DNA of 64,000 bases. It comes from Amycolatopsis tolypomycina (lineage in GTDB: Bacteria; Actinomycetota; Actinomycetes; Mycobacteriales; Pseudonocardiaceae). The stretch is taken from NCBI RefSeq assembly GCF_900105945.1, contig NZ_FNSO01000004.1:3534001-3598000 (forward strand), in the 5' to 3' direction. This document shows positions 15,299-24,703 of this stretch, piece by piece. Position numbers and translations under genes: made by a program. The notes below the pieces were generated by a model that saw only the letters and a list, made by a program, of their open reading frames with translations, did not search any database and was not told the origin of the DNA. Every line of letters starts with the position of its first letter. The stretch's first letter is position 1.

Positions 15299-16318
15299 TC
15301 ACTTCCTGGCGAGGAACAGGCGACCCGTCGGGAACGCCAGCTCGACCGACGACACGTTCGAGAACCCCGCGTCGACGAGCTTGTCCCTCCACTCGTCCTC
15401 GGTGAGGAGGCGTCGCTTCATGAACTGGCGGTGGTAGTAGCTCACGATCGCGCTGAACCGGCGTTCGCGATCGTTGCGCAGGTACGGCACGGCCTCGGTG
15501 ATCGCCATCATGCCGCCGGGCGCGAGCGCCTCCCGGCAGTTGGCCAGCACCTGGTCGGCGACGTCCTCCTCGCCCGGCAGCATGTCGTGGAAGACGAAGC
15601 CGGCGTGGATCACCTCGGCTCCGTTCAGCGGGCTCGGATCGGCGGCGATCGACTGGATCGAACGCTCCACCACCGTCAGCCGGTGGCCGACGCCGGCGAG
15701 ATCCGCGGCGTCGCGCGCCGCCTGGCACGCGCCCGGATCGAGGTCGAGACCGACGGCCTTGGTGTCGGGGAGGCTCTGCATGATCTCGATCAGCAGCCTG
15801 CAGGTGCCCGCGCCGAGGTCGACGGCGACGGCCGGCTTGGCGTCGATGATGGCCGCCAGGGCCGCCGGGTAGAAGCCCTTGCTGCCCATCCACTGCGAGC
15901 TCACCGCGACCTCGCGCCCGTCGCGGAGGTCGATGCCGGACGCGAGACCGGGGTCGCTGAGGAACTCGCGTGCGCCCTCGATGAAGGGCCGGTTCGCGTT
16001 CATCGTCCAGGACACGAAACCCGCCTGGTGCTGGATCACGTCGAAGTCCGGCACCGCGCGGAAGGCGTCGTCCGCCGGGCCGGCCCGTTCGATGATCGCC
16101 GCCGACTCCAGCGCCTCGCAGTAGGTGCGCACGCCCGCTTCCGGCAGATCGACGGCCGCGGCGAGCTCGGCCGTCGTGACCACTTCGCCGGTGGCGATCA
16201 GTGGAGTGATGCCGAGCCGGTCCCCCATCTCCAGGAACGCGGCCGCGGCCGCGATGCGTGGGGCGTCACCTGCTGCCGCGCACTCGTCCGCGAAATTGTG
16301 GTCGACTTTCCGGGCCAT
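15299..16318 (-). CDS. SAM-dependent O-methyltransferase-like protein
   Basis: The 339-residue protein has an N-terminal helical dimerisation domain with a winged-helix element (about 20-90), as in small-molecule O-methyltransferases. A Rossmann domain follows, with Ala-Val-Asp-Leu-Gly-Ala-Gly-Thr near residue 180, Gly-Leu-Asp-Leu-Asp-Pro-Gly and Ala-Pro-Gly-Gly-Met-Met. It could methylate the peptide or one of its aromatic residues. An AGAGGTGG site precedes the ATG at 16318, which lies inside the end of the MbtH reading frame, so the two genes overlap by 53 bp. Confidence 0.75.
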   Translation of the reverse strand: MARKVDHNFADECAAAGDAPRIAAAAAFLEMGDRLGITPLIATGEVVTTAELAAAVDLPEAGVRTYCEALESAAIIERAGPADDAFRAVPDFDVIQHQAGFVSWTMNANRPFIEGAREFLSDPGLASGIDLRDGREVAVSSQWMGSKGFYPAALAAIIDAKPAVAVDLGAGTCRLLIEIMQSLPDTKAVGLDLDPGACQAARDAADLAGVGHRLTVVERSIQSIAADPSPLNGAEVIHAGFVFHDMLPGEEDVADQVLANCREALAPGGMMAITEAVPYLRNDRERRFSAIVSYYHRQFMKRRLLTEDEWRDKLVDAGFSNVSSVELAFPTGRLFLARK

Positions 16319-16541
16319 TCGCTGCCACCTCTGTGGGGTCGGGCTCGATGTGCGAGATATGCTGCCGAAGACTACGTGGACGCATGTCCGTCCACACCGT
16401 TTCGATGTACCCGAGACATTCCTGCTCGGTTCCTGTTCTGCCTACCGGCGTCCACCCGGCCGGGATTTCCGGACCTGCGGGCCAGATCGAGTACTGGTCC
16501 TCATGGTTGACGACCACGAGAAATGGTCCGTCGTCGGGCAA
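16266..16541 (-). CDS. MbtH-like NRPS chaperone
   Basis: The frame shows the full MbtH signature: [24 protein letters not shown], and Val-Trp-Thr-Asp-Met-Arg-Pro. MbtH proteins bind and stabilise NRPS adenylation domains. A GTG at 16568 is possible, but the TTG at 16541 sits 7 bases after GGGGGAGG and gives the normal compact N-terminus, so I chose it (91 residues). The tail beyond the family core runs about 20 residues further than usual because the frame continues into the methyltransferase gene. Confidence 0.85.
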   Translation of the reverse strand: MPDDGPFLVVVNHEDQYSIWPAGPEIPAGWTPVGRTGTEQECLGYIETVWTDMRPRSLRQHISHIEPDPTEVAANGPESRPQFRGRVRGSR

Positions 16542-16838
16542 TGAACTACCTCCCCCGGGTGGCTTCACTGTAGGGCCATGCTCCGCCGAGTTCGTCCGCG
16601 ATGTCTACGTCAGTGCGTCGAAACATTTTCATCATTTTGTCCATATGGATTCGACGATTGACCGTTGTCCCGGCGCCGAACACATCACTACCTTCGGTTC
16701 CCGAGGCGTGGCCGATTGATGGGCCCCGGTCGCCACGGATCACCGTCCACCACCACTTTTCGAAGCAGGCGGGTGTTCACAGCTGATGACGCGGATTGCA
16801 CACATCGACCCGGACCGGCGGCCGTCGTGATCCCCGGT
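16542..16838. promoter_or_regulatory. Intergenic region upstream of mbtH
   Basis: About 297 bp without a credible gene lie between the MbtH start and the hot-dog gene stop. An AT-richer patch around 16600-16660 probably contains the MbtH/methyltransferase promoter. No repeat stands out. Confidence 0.4.
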
Positions 16839-17540
16839 TCACCGCCGGTGCCGGGCCCAGGTGGCGTGCGCACGCCCCAGCTCCCCGCCACCCGGTCGGT
16901 AGAGCGTGGTCGTGACCGTCGCTCCGTGCTCGGACCGGGAGTCGAGCCGGCCGGTCACGATCGTCCGTTCGCCCGGTGGCACCCCACCCGCGAGGCGAAC
17001 GGCCAGGTGCGCGAGCACCATCGGTTCGGCCTGCTGGTCGAACAGCCAGCCGCCGGCGCAGTCGAGCACCGCCCACACCAGCCAGTCCGGAACCGGGGCG
17101 GCCGGCGTGGTCCACGGGCACGCCACGGTGCCGGGCCTGCCCCGCACCGGCCCCGGACTCAGCCCGACACCGTCGTCGAGCCGTGCGGTGCCGCAGGCGA
17201 AGCAGGTCGGGAAGGGGTGGGCGATGCGCCCCGCGAAATGCGCGGCCGACTGCTCGGCGACCGGGAGTTCGACGAAATCCGCGGTGCCGATCGCGACGTT
17301 CGACTCCCGGACGGTGGCAATCAGCTCGTCCCGGTGCCAGACGTGGACCCGCCGCGCGGCGGGTTCGGCGCACAGCGGCGAATCCAGCGGCGGCGGCGCG
17401 TGCAGGGTCACCGCCACGTCGTTCGGCTCGACACCGAGCAGGTCCGCGGCCCGGTGGGCGAACAATGCGCAGGCATAACCGCCGTGCGCGGAGTTCGCGG
17501 GGCCGGTGAACCGCCGGTCGATGCGCATCTCGAAATCCAA
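16839..17540 (-). CDS. Hot-dog-fold thioesterase-like protein
   Basis: The 233-residue protein looks like a double hot-dog of the acyl-CoA thioesterase type: a Gly-Pro-Ala-Asn-Ser-Ala-His-Gly-Gly-Tyr stretch at the N-terminus and, in the middle, Pro-Thr-Cys-Phe-Ala-Cys-Gly, a Cys-x-x-Cys segment often seen in this actinobacterial subgroup. The catalytic residues are not certain. The TTG at 17540 is supported by a GGGGGAGGG site seven bases upstream; an ATG at 17528 would be too far from it. It diverges from the NRPS operon with 65 bp between starts, so it is probably co-regulated with it. Confidence 0.6.
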   Translation of the reverse strand: MDFEMRIDRRFTGPANSAHGGYACALFAHRAADLLGVEPNDVAVTLHAPPPLDSPLCAEPAARRVHVWHRDELIATVRESNVAIGTADFVELPVAEQSAAHFAGRIAHPFPTCFACGTARLDDGVGLSPGPVRGRPGTVACPWTTPAAPVPDWLVWAVLDCAGGWLFDQQAEPMVLAHLAVRLAGGVPPGERTIVTGRLDSRSEHGATVTTTLYRPGGGELGRAHATWARHRR

Positions 17541-17605
17541 TTCGACGCCCTCCCCCGTGACCGCGAAACCCCAAAGTACCCCTCCGGACCGGACGGAGGC
17601 ACGCG
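17541..17605. promoter_or_regulatory. Divergent promoter region of the NRPS operon
   Basis: These 65 bp lie between the hot-dog gene start and the first NRPS gene. They must contain ribosome sites for both (GGGGGAGGG on minus, GGACGGAGG on plus). Room for two promoters is tight, so they probably overlap and are controlled together. Confidence 0.4.
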
Positions 17606-19747
17606 ATGACGACCGGGAACCGCACCTCGATGATCGCGGCCTCCGCCATCCTGGTACACCGGCGCACCCTGCAGGAGCAGGTCACGATCGCGTATGCGGA
17701 AACGGTGCCGAAAACCGTCACGGTCGACTTCTCGGCGGCACCGTCGTTCCGTGCGGTCTGCGATTTCGTGGCCTCGTCCGCCGTACCGGGCGAAAGCGAC
17801 GAGACGGACGTCGACGCGGTGGTCCGGTTCGCGCCCGACGGATCCGTCGACGGTGATCCGGCGGAACTCGTGCGGCTCCGAGCGCTGATCACCGACGGGG
17901 TGGCGCACCCGGACCGTCCGGTGTCCGAGCTCCGGCTCACCACCGGCGACGACCTCGCCTGGCTCGAGACCGTCTCCGGTGACGAACGTCCCCCGCGCCC
18001 CGCCCGGTGCGTCCACGACGTGTTCGCCGACCACGCCGCGGCGACGCCGGACGCCGTCGCGATCAGCTGCGCCGGTCGCACTCTCACCTACCGTGACCTG
18101 CACGAGCGGGCCGCCGGGCTGGCCGCCGCACTGCACGGGGCCGGCGCCCGGCCCGGCGAGGTCGTCGCGGTGTTCGGGCGCCGGTCCCCCGAGCTCGTCA
18201 CGGGTCTGCTCGCGATCCTGCGGGCCGGGTGCGCCTACCTCGCGCTGGATCCCGACGATCCGCCCGCCCGGCACGAGCTGCTGTTGCGCGACGCGCAGGC
18301 GGCCGTGCTGCTCGTCGATCCGGCCATGGCCGCCCCGGCCGGATTCACCGGCGCTGTCGTCCCGTGGAACGCACGGGCGGACCAGCCGGTCGACGTCGAG
18401 GTCACCCCGGATCACCTCGCGTACGTGAGCTACACGTCGGGCTCCACCGGAGTGCCCAAAGGCGTGGCCGTCCCGCACCGCGCGATCTCGCGTCTCGTGG
18501 TCGCGCCGAACTGGATCGAGGTCGTCCCCGGCGACGTGGTCCTGGAGTCGGCGCCGGTCGCCTTCGACGCGTCGACGGTCGAGATCTGGACCGCGTTGCT
18601 GAACGGTGCCCGGCTCGCGATCCTGCCACCGGGTCCGGTCGAGCTCGACCGGCTGGCCGACGCGGTGCGCGCCGAGAACGTCACCGTCCTGCTGCTCACC
18701 ACCGGCCTGTTCCACCACATGGTGACCGCGCAGCTCGACTGCTTCAAAGAGGTCCGGCATGTGCTGACCGGCGGGGACGTCGTCTCGCCGCGTCACGTGA
18801 AGACGCTGCTGGACGCCCATCCGCACCTCGTGTTCACCAACGGCTACGGACCCACCGAAAACACGTCGTTCACCACCTGCTGGACGATCCGGGCGCCGTT
18901 GACCGGGGGCAGCGTGCCCATCGGGCCGGTCGTGAGCGGGACGACGCTCGCCATCCTCGATCCGCGGCTGCACCCGGTCCCGGTCGGTGTGTGCGGGGAG
19001 ATGTACGCGGGAGGCGAAGGGGTGGCCACCGGGTATCTCGGCCGGCCGAAGGAGACGGCGGCGCGGTTCGTCCCGGACCCGTTCTCGCGGCGGGCGGGGG
19101 CCCGGATGTACCGGACGGGCGACCTCGCCCGCTGGCTGCCGGACGGCACGGTCGAGTTCGTCGGCCGGATCGACACCCAGGTCAAGGTCCGGGGACACCG
19201 GGTGGAACCCGGCGAGCTGGAGGCCGAGCTCGCCCGGCGGCCCGAGGTGGCCCAGGCGGTCGTCGTCGCCCAGCCGGACGCGTCGAACGGCCACCGGCTC
19301 CTCACCTACGTGGTACCGGCCGGACCAGGCGATCACGCCGGTCTCGGCGCCCGGCTGCGCGACCGGGTCGCCCGGACACTGCCCTCGTACCTGGTTCCGT
19401 GGGCGGTGCTGGTCGTCGACGAGTTGCCGTTGACCCGCAACGGAAAAGTCGACCGGCGGGCCCTGCCGGCGGTGACCCGCTCGCCGCGGGTGCTGGCGAG
19501 CGAGTACGTGGCACCGGACACCGCGCTCGAGACGTCCGTGGCCGAGATCTGGGGTGAGCTGCTCGGGGTCGAACCCGTGGGGATCGACGACGACTTCTTC
19601 GAACTGGGCGGGCATTCCCTGCTGGCCGCCGACCTGCTCGGCATCGTCCGCAGGCGGTTCGGGATCGACGTCGCCGCCCGCACCCTCTACCTGGGACCGA
19701 CGGTGCGCGAACTGGCCGCGGCGATGGGCGCGGAGGTGCCGTCGTGA
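17606..19747 (+). CDS. NRPS: C-domain remnant, adenylation, thiolation (A-T)
   Basis: The 713-residue protein has an adenylation domain (about 135-620) with Tyr-Thr-Ser-Gly-Ser-Thr-Gly-Val-Pro-Lys-Gly near 276, Gly-Tyr-Gly-Pro-Thr-Glu near 413, Tyr-Arg-Thr-Gly-Asp and Asn-Gly-Lys-Val-Asp-Arg. A carrier domain follows, with Gly-Gly-His-Ser-Leu near residue 670. My reading of the specificity pocket is D-A-V-L-L-G-G-S-F plus Lys, which I do not recognise. The first 130 residues resemble only the tail of a condensation domain (ending Asp-Arg-Pro-Val-Ser-Glu-Leu), so no active C domain exists here. An A-T didomain followed directly by a P450 (GTGA overlap) is the classic arrangement for beta-hydroxylation of a tethered amino acid. 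Confidence 0.9.
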   Translation: MTTGNRTSMIAASAILVHRRTLQEQVTIAYAETVPKTVTVDFSAAPSFRAVCDFVASSAVPGESDETDVDAVVRFAPDGSVDGDPAELVRLRALITDGVAHPDRPVSELRLTTGDDLAWLETVSGDERPPRPARCVHDVFADHAAATPDAVAISCAGRTLTYRDLHERAAGLAAALHGAGARPGEVVAVFGRRSPELVTGLLAILRAGCAYLALDPDDPPARHELLLRDAQAAVLLVDPAMAAPAGFTGAVVPWNARADQPVDVEVTPDHLAYVSYTSGSTGVPKGVAVPHRAISRLVVAPNWIEVVPGDVVLESAPVAFDASTVEIWTALLNGARLAILPPGPVELDRLADAVRAENVTVLLLTTGLFHHMVTAQLDCFKEVRHVLTGGDVVSPRHVKTLLDAHPHLVFTNGYGPTENTSFTTCWTIRAPLTGGSVPIGPVVSGTTLAILDPRLHPVPVGVCGEMYAGGEGVATGYLGRPKETAARFVPDPFSRRAGARMYRTGDLARWLPDGTVEFVGRIDTQVKVRGHRVEPGELEAELARRPEVAQAVVVAQPDASNGHRLLTYVVPAGPGDHAGLGARLRDRVARTLPSYLVPWAVLVVDELPLTRNGKVDRRALPAVTRSPRVLASEYVAPDTALETSVAEIWGELLGVEPVGIDDDFFELGGHSLLAADLLGIVRRRFGIDVAARTLYLGPTVRELAAAMGAEVPS

Positions 19748-20976
19748 CGTGCCCGTGGGGCAACACGGACCTGGTCGACCACGGGCTCTACAGCGACGGC
19801 GACCCCCATGGGATCTGGCGGGAACAGCGCCGCCACGACCCGGTGAGCTGGCAGGAGCCCGGCTTCTGGTCCGTGACCCGCTACGAGGACGTCTGCACCG
19901 TGCTGCGCGCGCCGGGCGAGTTCACCTCGGAGCAGGGGACCCTGCTCAACCTGCTCGGCAAGGGCGACCCCGCCAGCGGGAGCAACCTCGTCACCACCGA
20001 CCCGCCGCGGCACACGCGCATGCGCAACCCGATCCAGCGGGCACTGTCGATCCGGGAGGCCGAGCACTACCGGCCGCGGATTCGCGAACTGGTGGCGGAG
20101 CTGCTCGCGCCGCTGGGTGACGGGGGGCCGTTCGACTTCGCGGCGGCCATGTCGCGGGTGCCGATGGCCGTGACCGGAACGCTGATGGGACTGCCCCGGT
20201 TCGACTGGAGCAGGCTTTCGCACCTCGCGATGTCGGCGCTCGCGCCCGACGACCCGAAGTACCGCCTGCCGTCCGGGCCGGAGGCCACGCTGCAGGCGGC
20301 GCACCGCGAGATCTTCACCTACTTCCAGGACCTGGTGAGCGAGCGGCGCGCCGATCCCGGTCACGACCTGATCGGCACCCTGCTGACGATGGACGTCGAC
20401 GGCGACACGCTGTCGCTGAGCGAGATCATGGCGAACTGCCACAGCCTGCTGGTCGGCGCGATCGTCACGACGCCCCAGGTGCCGACGGCCACGCTCCTCG
20501 AACTCGCCGGCAAGGACGTGCTGGACGACTGGGCGGGCAGTCCCGGCCGGATGAAGCGGGCGCTGGAGGAAGCGCTTCGCTGGGCGTCGCCCAGCAACCA
20601 CTTCATGCGCCACGCCACCCGCGACGTCGACCTCGCGGGCGTGACCATCAGGGCAGGCGATCCCGTCGTCGTCTGGCTCGGGTCGGCCAACCGGGACGAG
20701 GACGTCTTCCCCGACCCCTACACGTTCGACATCACCAGGAACCCGAACCGGCACGTCGCGTTCGGCATCGGCCCGCACTTCTGCATCGGCCACTCGATCG
20801 CGCGCGTGACGCTGCAGGCCGTCTTCGCCGAACTGCTCGGCCGGTTCACCGACTTCGAGGTCGTCGCACCGCCCCGCCGGTTGCGGTCGAACATCATCGC
20901 CGGCATCACCGAGCTGCCGGTGACCGCACGCAGGCGACCGACGCCCGCGCCGATCACGCACGCCAGTGGGGGCTGA
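19744..20976 (+). CDS. Cytochrome P450 (first), probable hydroxylase of carrier-bound amino acid
   Basis: The 410-residue P450 has the Glu-Ala-Leu-Arg (ExxR) motif near residue 278 and the heme-Cys motif Phe-Gly-Ile-Gly-Pro-His-Phe-Cys-Ile-Gly. The I-helix reads Val-Gly-Ala-Ile-Val-Thr-Thr, so the acidic residue of the usual acid-alcohol pair is replaced by Val. The GTG start overlaps the A-T stop codon, which favours the A-T-bound residue as substrate, as for NovI and NikQ. It is closely similar to the second P450 at 27224, sharing for example Gly-Thr-Leu-Leu-Asn-Leu-Leu-Gly and Gly-Asp-Pro-Ala-Ser-Gly-Ser. Confidence 0.9.
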   Translation: MTCPWGNTDLVDHGLYSDGDPHGIWREQRRHDPVSWQEPGFWSVTRYEDVCTVLRAPGEFTSEQGTLLNLLGKGDPASGSNLVTTDPPRHTRMRNPIQRALSIREAEHYRPRIRELVAELLAPLGDGGPFDFAAAMSRVPMAVTGTLMGLPRFDWSRLSHLAMSALAPDDPKYRLPSGPEATLQAAHREIFTYFQDLVSERRADPGHDLIGTLLTMDVDGDTLSLSEIMANCHSLLVGAIVTTPQVPTATLLELAGKDVLDDWAGSPGRMKRALEEALRWASPSNHFMRHATRDVDLAGVTIRAGDPVVVWLGSANRDEDVFPDPYTFDITRNPNRHVAFGIGPHFCIGHSIARVTLQAVFAELLGRFTDFEVVAPPRRLRSNIIAGITELPVTARRRPTPAPITHASGG

Positions 20977-21712
20977 CAAGTTGTCGTCGAAATGGTTCCT
21001 GCGCGCACCCGCCGCCGACGCCGAGGCCCGGGTGTTCCTCATCCCCTACTCGGGCTGCGGCGCGACCATGTACCGCAGGTGGCCGGATTCCGCCGGCGGT
21101 GTCGACCTGTGCCCGATCCAGCTGCCGGGCCGGGAGAACCGGATGCGGGAGGCCGCGCACACCACGTACGAGTCGCTGGCCGACGCCTTGGCCGAAGCGC
21201 TGGCGCCGCACCTCGACCGGCCCTACGCGCTGTTCGGCCACTGCGGTTCGGCGCTCGCCGCGTACGAGACCTCGGTGCGCCTCGTTCAGCGCGGCCACCC
21301 GCAGCCCGCCGCGCTCTTCGTGTCCTCGGAGGTGGCGCCGCAGGACGGGCCGTACGGCCGGTTCCTCGAGATGACCGATGCCGAGCTGGCAGGCGAGCTC
21401 CGGAAACTCATGCTCGAGCTGGGCGGTGAGCCGCATCCGGAGCTCATGGACATGCTGGTGGGTGTCCTCCGCATCGACGTCGACGCGAACAAGCAGTACT
21501 TCGTCCCCGACCCGGTCGTGCTGCCGTGCCCGGTCGTCGCGATCGGATGGCGCGGCGACGACGGTGTCGTGCCCTCGCTCATGAGCGGCTGGACCCGGTG
21601 CGGGAAGACCACGTTCGAACTGCTGGACGGGGATCACTATTCCTTCCTCGACGCGCCGGAGCCGTTGCTCTCGCTCCTGGCCGCCCACCTCGACGGCGAC
21701 CGGAGCCGCTGA
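20966..21712 (+). CDS. Type II thioesterase with Cys in the nucleophile position
   Basis: The 248-residue alpha/beta hydrolase is of the GrsT/TEII family: Ile-Pro-Tyr-Ser-Gly-Cys-Gly-Ala near residue 28, Gln-Leu-Pro-Gly-Arg-Glu-Asn-Arg near 53, and a C-terminal Gly-Asp-His-Tyr-Ser-Phe with the catalytic His. The nucleophile elbow reads Phe-Gly-His-Cys-Gly-Ser, with Cys at residue 93 where most members have Ser. Type II thioesterases release misprimed or stalled acyl groups from carrier proteins, and some act as dedicated hydrolases. The GTG start overlaps the P450 end by 11 bp, and its TGA overlaps the next NRPS ATG. Confidence 0.85.
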   Translation: MGADKLSSKWFLRAPAADAEARVFLIPYSGCGATMYRRWPDSAGGVDLCPIQLPGRENRMREAAHTTYESLADALAEALAPHLDRPYALFGHCGSALAAYETSVRLVQRGHPQPAALFVSSEVAPQDGPYGRFLEMTDAELAGELRKLMLELGGEPHPELMDMLVGVLRIDVDANKQYFVPDPVVLPCPVVAIGWRGDDGVVPSLMSGWTRCGKTTFELLDGDHYSFLDAPEPLLSLLAAHLDGDRSR

Positions 21713-24660
21713 TGGCGCGGATCGTGGACGTCCTGCCGCTGACCCCCCTCCAGGAGGGCCTGCTGTTCCACGCGCGGAACCCGGACCGCGCGCCGGACGC
21801 GTACCTGGTGCAGCTCACCGTCCGCCTGGACGGACCGCTCGACACGGACCGCCTGCGCGCCGCCCTCGCCTGCGTGCTGCGCCGCCATCCGAACCTCCGT
21901 TCCGCGTTCCGCTTCCGGAAGTCCGGTGAACCCGTCGCCCTCGTGCCGGACGCTGTGCGCCTGCCCGTCGCGGAGCGGGCGAGCGAGCCCGCGGCCGTCC
22001 GCGCGTTCGCCGAGGCCGAGCGGTCCGAGCGCTTCGACCTCGGCAAGCCGCCGTCGATCCGGTGCACGGTGCTCACGCTGGCCCCCGGCGACCACGTCCT
22101 CCTGCTGAGCTGCCACCACATCCTGCTCGACGGCTGGTCGATGCCGTTGCTGCTCGACGAGATCGGCATGGCCTACTCCGCCGGCGGCGACGATCAGGCC
22201 CTGCCCGCGCCCGCGCGGTTCCGCGACTACCTCGACTGGCGGGCGGCTCAGGACACCGGCGCGGCGAAACGGGCATGGGCGTCCGCGCTCGACGAACTCG
22301 ACGAGCCGACCCGGCTGACCGAGCACGTCCGCCCCGGACCGGCGGCACGCCTCACGCGGCGGCTCGACGCCGGCGTCTCCGCGGCGCTCGTGACGATGGC
22401 GAGGAACGCCGGAGTCACGGTCAACACCGTGTGCCAGTGCGCCTTCGCGCTGCTGCTCGCACGCATGACCGGCCGTGAGGACGTCGTGTTCGGCACCACC
22501 GTGTCGGGCCGCCCGCCGGAGCTGCCGGACTCCGATCGCATGCTCGGCCTGCTGATCAACACCGTGCCGGTGCGCATTCGCGTGCCCGCCAGCATGCCGG
22601 TCGACGAACTGCTCGCCCGAGTGCAGAAGGAACAGTCGACGCTGCTCGGGCACCACCACCTCGGGCTCGCGGACATCCAGCGCGCCGCGGGCCTTGGCGA
22701 GCTGTTCGACACGATCTTCACGTTCCAGAGCTATCCGGTGGCGGACCGGGACACGCGGTGGCGCGACGGGCCCCGCATCACCGACGTCCACGGTGTCGAC
22801 GCGAACCACTACCCGGTGAGCGTGACGGTCGCCCCGGGGGCCGAGTTCGACCTCCAGCTGGTCCACCGGATCGCACCCGAACAGGCAGGCCTGCTCCTCG
22901 ACCGGCTGACGATGGTGCTGACGGCGTTCGCCGAGGATCCGCAGCGGCCGGCCGGCTCGGTCGACGTCGTGCTGCCGGACGAGCGCCGGCGGCTGCTGGC
23001 CGACTGGCTCGACGGCGCCCCCCGGCCCCGCGTGCCGTTCGCCGGCCCGGCACCGATCGGCCGGCCCATCCCCGGCGACCGGGTCTACGTGCTCGGCGCG
23101 GGCGCCCGGCTGCTGCCGCCGGGCGCGGTCGGCGAGCTGTACCTGGCCGGGGACGGTCTCGCGCGCGGGTACGCCGGCCGGCCGGGGCTCACCGCCGAAC
23201 GGTTCCGGCCGGACCCGTTCGGGCCGCCGGGGTCGCGCATGTACCGGACCGGTGACCTCGGCCGGTGGCGGGACGACGGTCAGCTCGAATACCTCGGCCG
23301 CACGGACAACCAGGTGAAGGTCCGCGGTTTCCGGATCGAGCTGGGCGAGATCGAGGCCACCCTGGCCCGGCACCCGGCCGTCGACGCGGCGGCGGTGGTC
23401 GTCCGGGAGGACGTTCCCGGTGACCGGCGGCTCGTCGCCTACGTCGTGGCGGGCAGCGGCGATGTCACCGGTGTCCACGAGCACCTCGACGCGCTGCTGC
23501 CGGGATACATGATGCCCACCGCGATCGTGCCGCTCGACCGTCTTCCGCTGCTGGCCAGCGGCAAGGTCGACCGCCATGCGCTGCCCGCGCCCGGCCCCGC
23601 CGCCGATCCGGGGTCCCGGGTGCCGCGGACGGAGACCGAGCGGTCGGTCGCCCAGGTGTGGCGGGAGGTCCTCGGCACCGAGGTGGTCGGGCCCGACGAC
23701 AACTTCTTCGACCTCGGCGGGCATTCGCTGCTGGCCGTGCGGTTGATCGAGCGGCTGGCGGCGCACTTCGAGATCCAGCTCTCCGCCAGCGTGCTCTACG
23801 CGGCCCCGACGCCGGCCGGGATCGCCCGGCTCATCGAAGCGGGCGAGAGCGGACACGGCCCGTTGGTGCCGATGCGGCAGGACAACGACGGCGGCCCGCC
23901 GCGGCTGATCCTCGTGCACCCGATCGGCGGGAGCACCTTCTGCTACGCCGACCTCGCCCACGCGCTCCCGGCCGACTGTTCGGTGCACGGGCTGGACGCC
24001 CCCGGGCTGGCCGACGGCACCAGGCCGCTGGAACGGATCGAAGATCTCGCCGCGCACTACGTCGCCGCGCTCGTCGCCGCCGGGGCGCACCGCAACTGCG
24101 TGCTCGCCGGCTGGTCGATGGGCGGGACGATCGCGTACGAGATGGCCGAGCGGATCCGGCGGATCATCGGCGCCGCACCCCCGGTCGTCCTGATCGACAC
24201 CCACCTGCGACTCGGGATCGACCCCGGCGCGTCCGACGCCGAGCTGATCACCGTGTTCGCCGACGACTGGGGCCGCGCGGCCGGCCGGGCGCTCGCCCCG
24301 GACGCCGCCGCGCTCGCCGGGCTGAGCCCGGCCGAGCGGCTGGATCTGCTCGTCGACCGGGCCCGGTCGCTCGGGATCCTCGAACCGGACGCGCCCGCGG
24401 AGTACGTGCGACGCCGGTTCGAGGTGTTCAAGGCACACGCGCGCGCCCTCCTCGACCACCGCGCGCACCAGGACCACCAAGGGCGGGTCCGGATGATCGC
24501 CGCGCAGGACTCCGTCCGGCAGGACCCGAGCCACGGCTGGTCGGCCGTGGCGGGAGCGGAGTTCGACGTCCGGATCGTCCCCGGGGACCACTACGGGCTG
24601 CTCGGCGGCCGCGAGGTGGTGGACGAGCTCGGCGCGGCGCTGGACTGGTTGCGGTCATGA
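21712..24660 (+). CDS. NRPS: condensation, C-terminal part of adenylation, thiolation, thioesterase (C-half A-T-TE)
   Basis: The 982-residue protein begins with a condensation domain (1 to about 430) carrying His-His-Ile-Leu-Leu-Asp-Gly. After the normal C-A linker (Arg-Leu-Leu-Ala-Asp-Trp-Leu-Asp-Gly) it jumps directly, near residue 444, to Pro-Ile-Gly-Arg-Pro-Ile and motifs A6-A10: [21 protein letters not shown], and Ala-Ser-Gly-Lys-Val-Asp-Arg near 616. The whole A1-A5 part is absent, including the nucleotide loop and most of the substrate pocket. A carrier domain (Ser near 671) and a TE domain with Gly-Trp-Ser-Met-Gly-Gly near 801 follow. The frame is intact. The missing part is encoded by the gene at 26277. 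Confidence 0.92.
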   Translation: MARIVDVLPLTPLQEGLLFHARNPDRAPDAYLVQLTVRLDGPLDTDRLRAALACVLRRHPNLRSAFRFRKSGEPVALVPDAVRLPVAERASEPAAVRAFAEAERSERFDLGKPPSIRCTVLTLAPGDHVLLLSCHHILLDGWSMPLLLDEIGMAYSAGGDDQALPAPARFRDYLDWRAAQDTGAAKRAWASALDELDEPTRLTEHVRPGPAARLTRRLDAGVSAALVTMARNAGVTVNTVCQCAFALLLARMTGREDVVFGTTVSGRPPELPDSDRMLGLLINTVPVRIRVPASMPVDELLARVQKEQSTLLGHHHLGLADIQRAAGLGELFDTIFTFQSYPVADRDTRWRDGPRITDVHGVDANHYPVSVTVAPGAEFDLQLVHRIAPEQAGLLLDRLTMVLTAFAEDPQRPAGSVDVVLPDERRRLLADWLDGAPRPRVPFAGPAPIGRPIPGDRVYVLGAGARLLPPGAVGELYLAGDGLARGYAGRPGLTAERFRPDPFGPPGSRMYRTGDLGRWRDDGQLEYLGRTDNQVKVRGFRIELGEIEATLARHPAVDAAAVVVREDVPGDRRLVAYVVAGSGDVTGVHEHLDALLPGYMMPTAIVPLDRLPLLASGKVDRHALPAPGPAADPGSRVPRTETERSVAQVWREVLGTEVVGPDDNFFDLGGHSLLAVRLIERLAAHFEIQLSASVLYAAPTPAGIARLIEAGESGHGPLVPMRQDNDGGPPRLILVHPIGGSTFCYADLAHALPADCSVHGLDAPGLADGTRPLERIEDLAAHYVAALVAAGAHRNCVLAGWSMGGTIAYEMAERIRRIIGAAPPVVLIDTHLRLGIDPGASDAELITVFADDWGRAAGRALAPDAAALAGLSPAERLDLLVDRARSLGILEPDAPAEYVRRRFEVFKAHARALLDHRAHQDHQGRVRMIAAQDSVRQDPSHGWSAVAGAEFDVRIVPGDHYGLLGGREVVDELGAALDWLRS

Positions 24661-24703
24661 GTCCTCGGTCGGAGAACTACTCACGGAGACGGCGGGTGCC
24701 GAA

